Assembly (NCBI RefSeq): GCF_009687885.1
Contig: NZ_BLAF01000035.1
Location: 51,573-115,572 of the forward strand
Direction: 5' to 3'
Source of the DNA: Acrocarpospora pleiomorpha
GTDB lineage: Bacteria > Actinomycetota > Actinomycetes > Streptosporangiales > Streptosporangiaceae
DNA: 64,000 nucleotides
Shown: piece by piece, positions 63,046 to 64,000 of the stretch
Position numbering within the stretch: the stretch's first letter is position 1
How the letters are laid out: each line of letters begins with the position of its first letter
Notes under the pieces: model-generated
Seen by the model: only the letters and a program-made list of their open reading frames with translations
The model's database searches: none
What the model was told of the DNA's origin: nothing
Translations under genes and position numbers: made by a program

Positions 63046-63955
63046 TCACTGAGCGCCGTCATGCCGTGGGGCGTGGTCGAAGTGCAGGAATACCGGCGCT
63101 GCGGCGACGATCACACCGATGCGCCAGGGATCGAGGCTGACGTTGCGAAGCGCTCGGAAAGCCATCTTCAGCAGCGAGTTGCCACGCCCGCCTATGGCCC
63201 GTAACCCGTTGGGGCCTTGTTGAACCGCTCCTGCATCGTGGTGAGCTTTCCATGCCTGGGGTGTCTTGAACGCGACCGTGGTGGTCTGCGACTCGCCTTC
63301 GTAGCCCAGGTCTCCCAACGAACGCGGGTCGCCGGCCGCGGCAGCCAACGCAGACAGGATCTCGGTGTGCACGCCTACGGCGGTGGTGTCGTGCTCGCGG
63401 CCGGGCCGCACCTGGGAGGTCCAGATCGGCCAGCCGTCCGGGACGGCGATGACCTGCATGTTGCCGCTCCGGGTGTGGTGCTTTCCCGTGCTTTCCCGAC
63501 CACCACAAGTCCACTCCCTCGGTCGGGCCGAGGGCGGCGACTCGGTCGGCCGACCAGGGTGCCGTCGATGTTCACGTGGCTGTAGCCGGCGGCCTTGGCC
63601 GCCAGTAGCGCGCCGTACAGATTCGGCGCCAGCGCGGCGAGCACGTCGATGCTCTCATGAAGGCGCAGGTAGGAGGCAGTTGTCGATCGTGATGTCGACC
63701 GCCAACTGCCACACCCGGGGCGGCTCGAGCAATCGGCGGATCACCAGCACGCCATCCCGGCGTACCTGGACCTGCACCGAGTCCTGGGCGTGCTGTTGTG
63801 CGTTGCCGAGCAGGTTGGCTCGCCTGCTTGAAGCAGCCCAAGGCTCGGGTGCCGCGGCGGGTGCCCGTCGACGCCGATCGGCGCGTGCAGCAGACGCGAC
63901 AGGTACAGCACGGTCTCCGCCCGCACGGACAGCGTGTGGTGGATGTGCCACTCAA
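63046..63955 (-). pseudogene. Degenerate IS5-type transposase (DDE, frameshifted)
   Basis: On the minus strand, pieces of one transposase occur in several frames. A helical N-terminal segment with RAETVLYLSRLL is followed by ESIDVLAALAPNLYGALL and NIDGTL (first catalytic Asp). Next come ALGPTEGVDLWWSGKH, then MQVIAVPDGWPIWTSQVRPGREHDT and a C-terminal RALRNVSLDPWRIG segment. At least three frame changes separate them. One is a tandem duplication of the 10-mer GTGCTTTCCC at 63478-63497, and another lies near 63545. The element ends were not identified. No active product is expected. Order and motifs match IS5-family DDE_Tnp_4 enzymes. Confidence 0.8.
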
Positions 63956-64000
63956 ATGGTGCAGGGCTCCTGTGAGGTTGATCTGTAGTTGGACTGCCAG

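Noticed and set aside
62941..64000. Complete insertion sequence
   Set aside because: The transposase has multiple frameshifts, and terminal inverted repeats or target duplications could not be identified within the window.

Overview
The window is high-GC DNA with long, tightly packed genes, frequent GTG/TTG starts, GC-rich hairpin terminators and many actinobacterial families (LtrA, CE1758/CE1759 flavin pair, MTH1187, GH115, CHAT and FHA genes). It most resembles a filamentous actinomycete of the Streptosporangiaceae type (for example Nonomuraea or Streptosporangium). That placement is inferred from gene content, not from a marker gene. No rRNA, tRNA, CRISPR array or prophage was recognised.

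Left part (0-29.4 kb), mixed accessory and metabolic genes: the end of a membrane protein; a MacB/FtsX-type permease; a lone condensation-domain protein facing a C-A-T nonribosomal peptide synthetase whose adenylation pocket reads as glycine; a secreted metzincin; a membrane-anchored protein; a pseudokinase next to an Sfp-type phosphopantetheinyl transferase that could activate the synthetase; a phosphoesterase and a P-loop kinase-like protein; a secreted GH115 alpha-glucuronidase behind a tandem operator; a secreted gluzincin; an NAD-dependent DNA ligase; LtrA; a GNAT enzyme; a two-component flavin monooxygenase/reductase pair; a Nudix hydrolase and a HAD hydrolase.

Centre (29.4-51.5 kb), a regulatory or conflict island: nine genes on the minus strand (42262 down to 30487) overlap or abut and look like one operon. 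In transcription order they are a Ser/Thr kinase, a membrane-anchored alpha-helical protein, a ClpB-like AAA+ ATPase, a radical-SAM activase-like protein, a zinc-ribbon/FHA protein, a PP2C phosphatase, a TPR-like/CHAT caspase-like protease, an MbcA/ParS-like antitoxin candidate and a RES-domain NAD+-degrading toxin candidate. Upstream is an unusual TetR-HTH/TPR fusion flanked by palindromes. Further on are a TauD-like dioxygenase overlapping a HEGAH zincin-like protein, a macro-domain protein and a second, larger CHAT protease. The shared logic appears to be phospho-signalling, an unfoldase, a protease and NAD+/ADP-ribose chemistry. This is the best candidate for an undescribed system in the window.

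Right part (51.5-64 kb): phosphoglucomutase, a CE7 acetylxylan esterase, an SDR, an MFS gene with a stop at codon 6 of its natural reading frame, a methyltransferase, a GNAT enzyme, a TetR/DHA2-MFS divergent pair with a tandem operator, an LLM-hemerythrin fusion, a seven-unit 49-bp tandem array at the HxlR/LLM junction, an MTH1187 protein, and a decayed IS5-type transposase at the right edge. Several genes at 25-28 kb and 59.7-62.3 kb carry small duplications of their own ends, a recurring local pattern.
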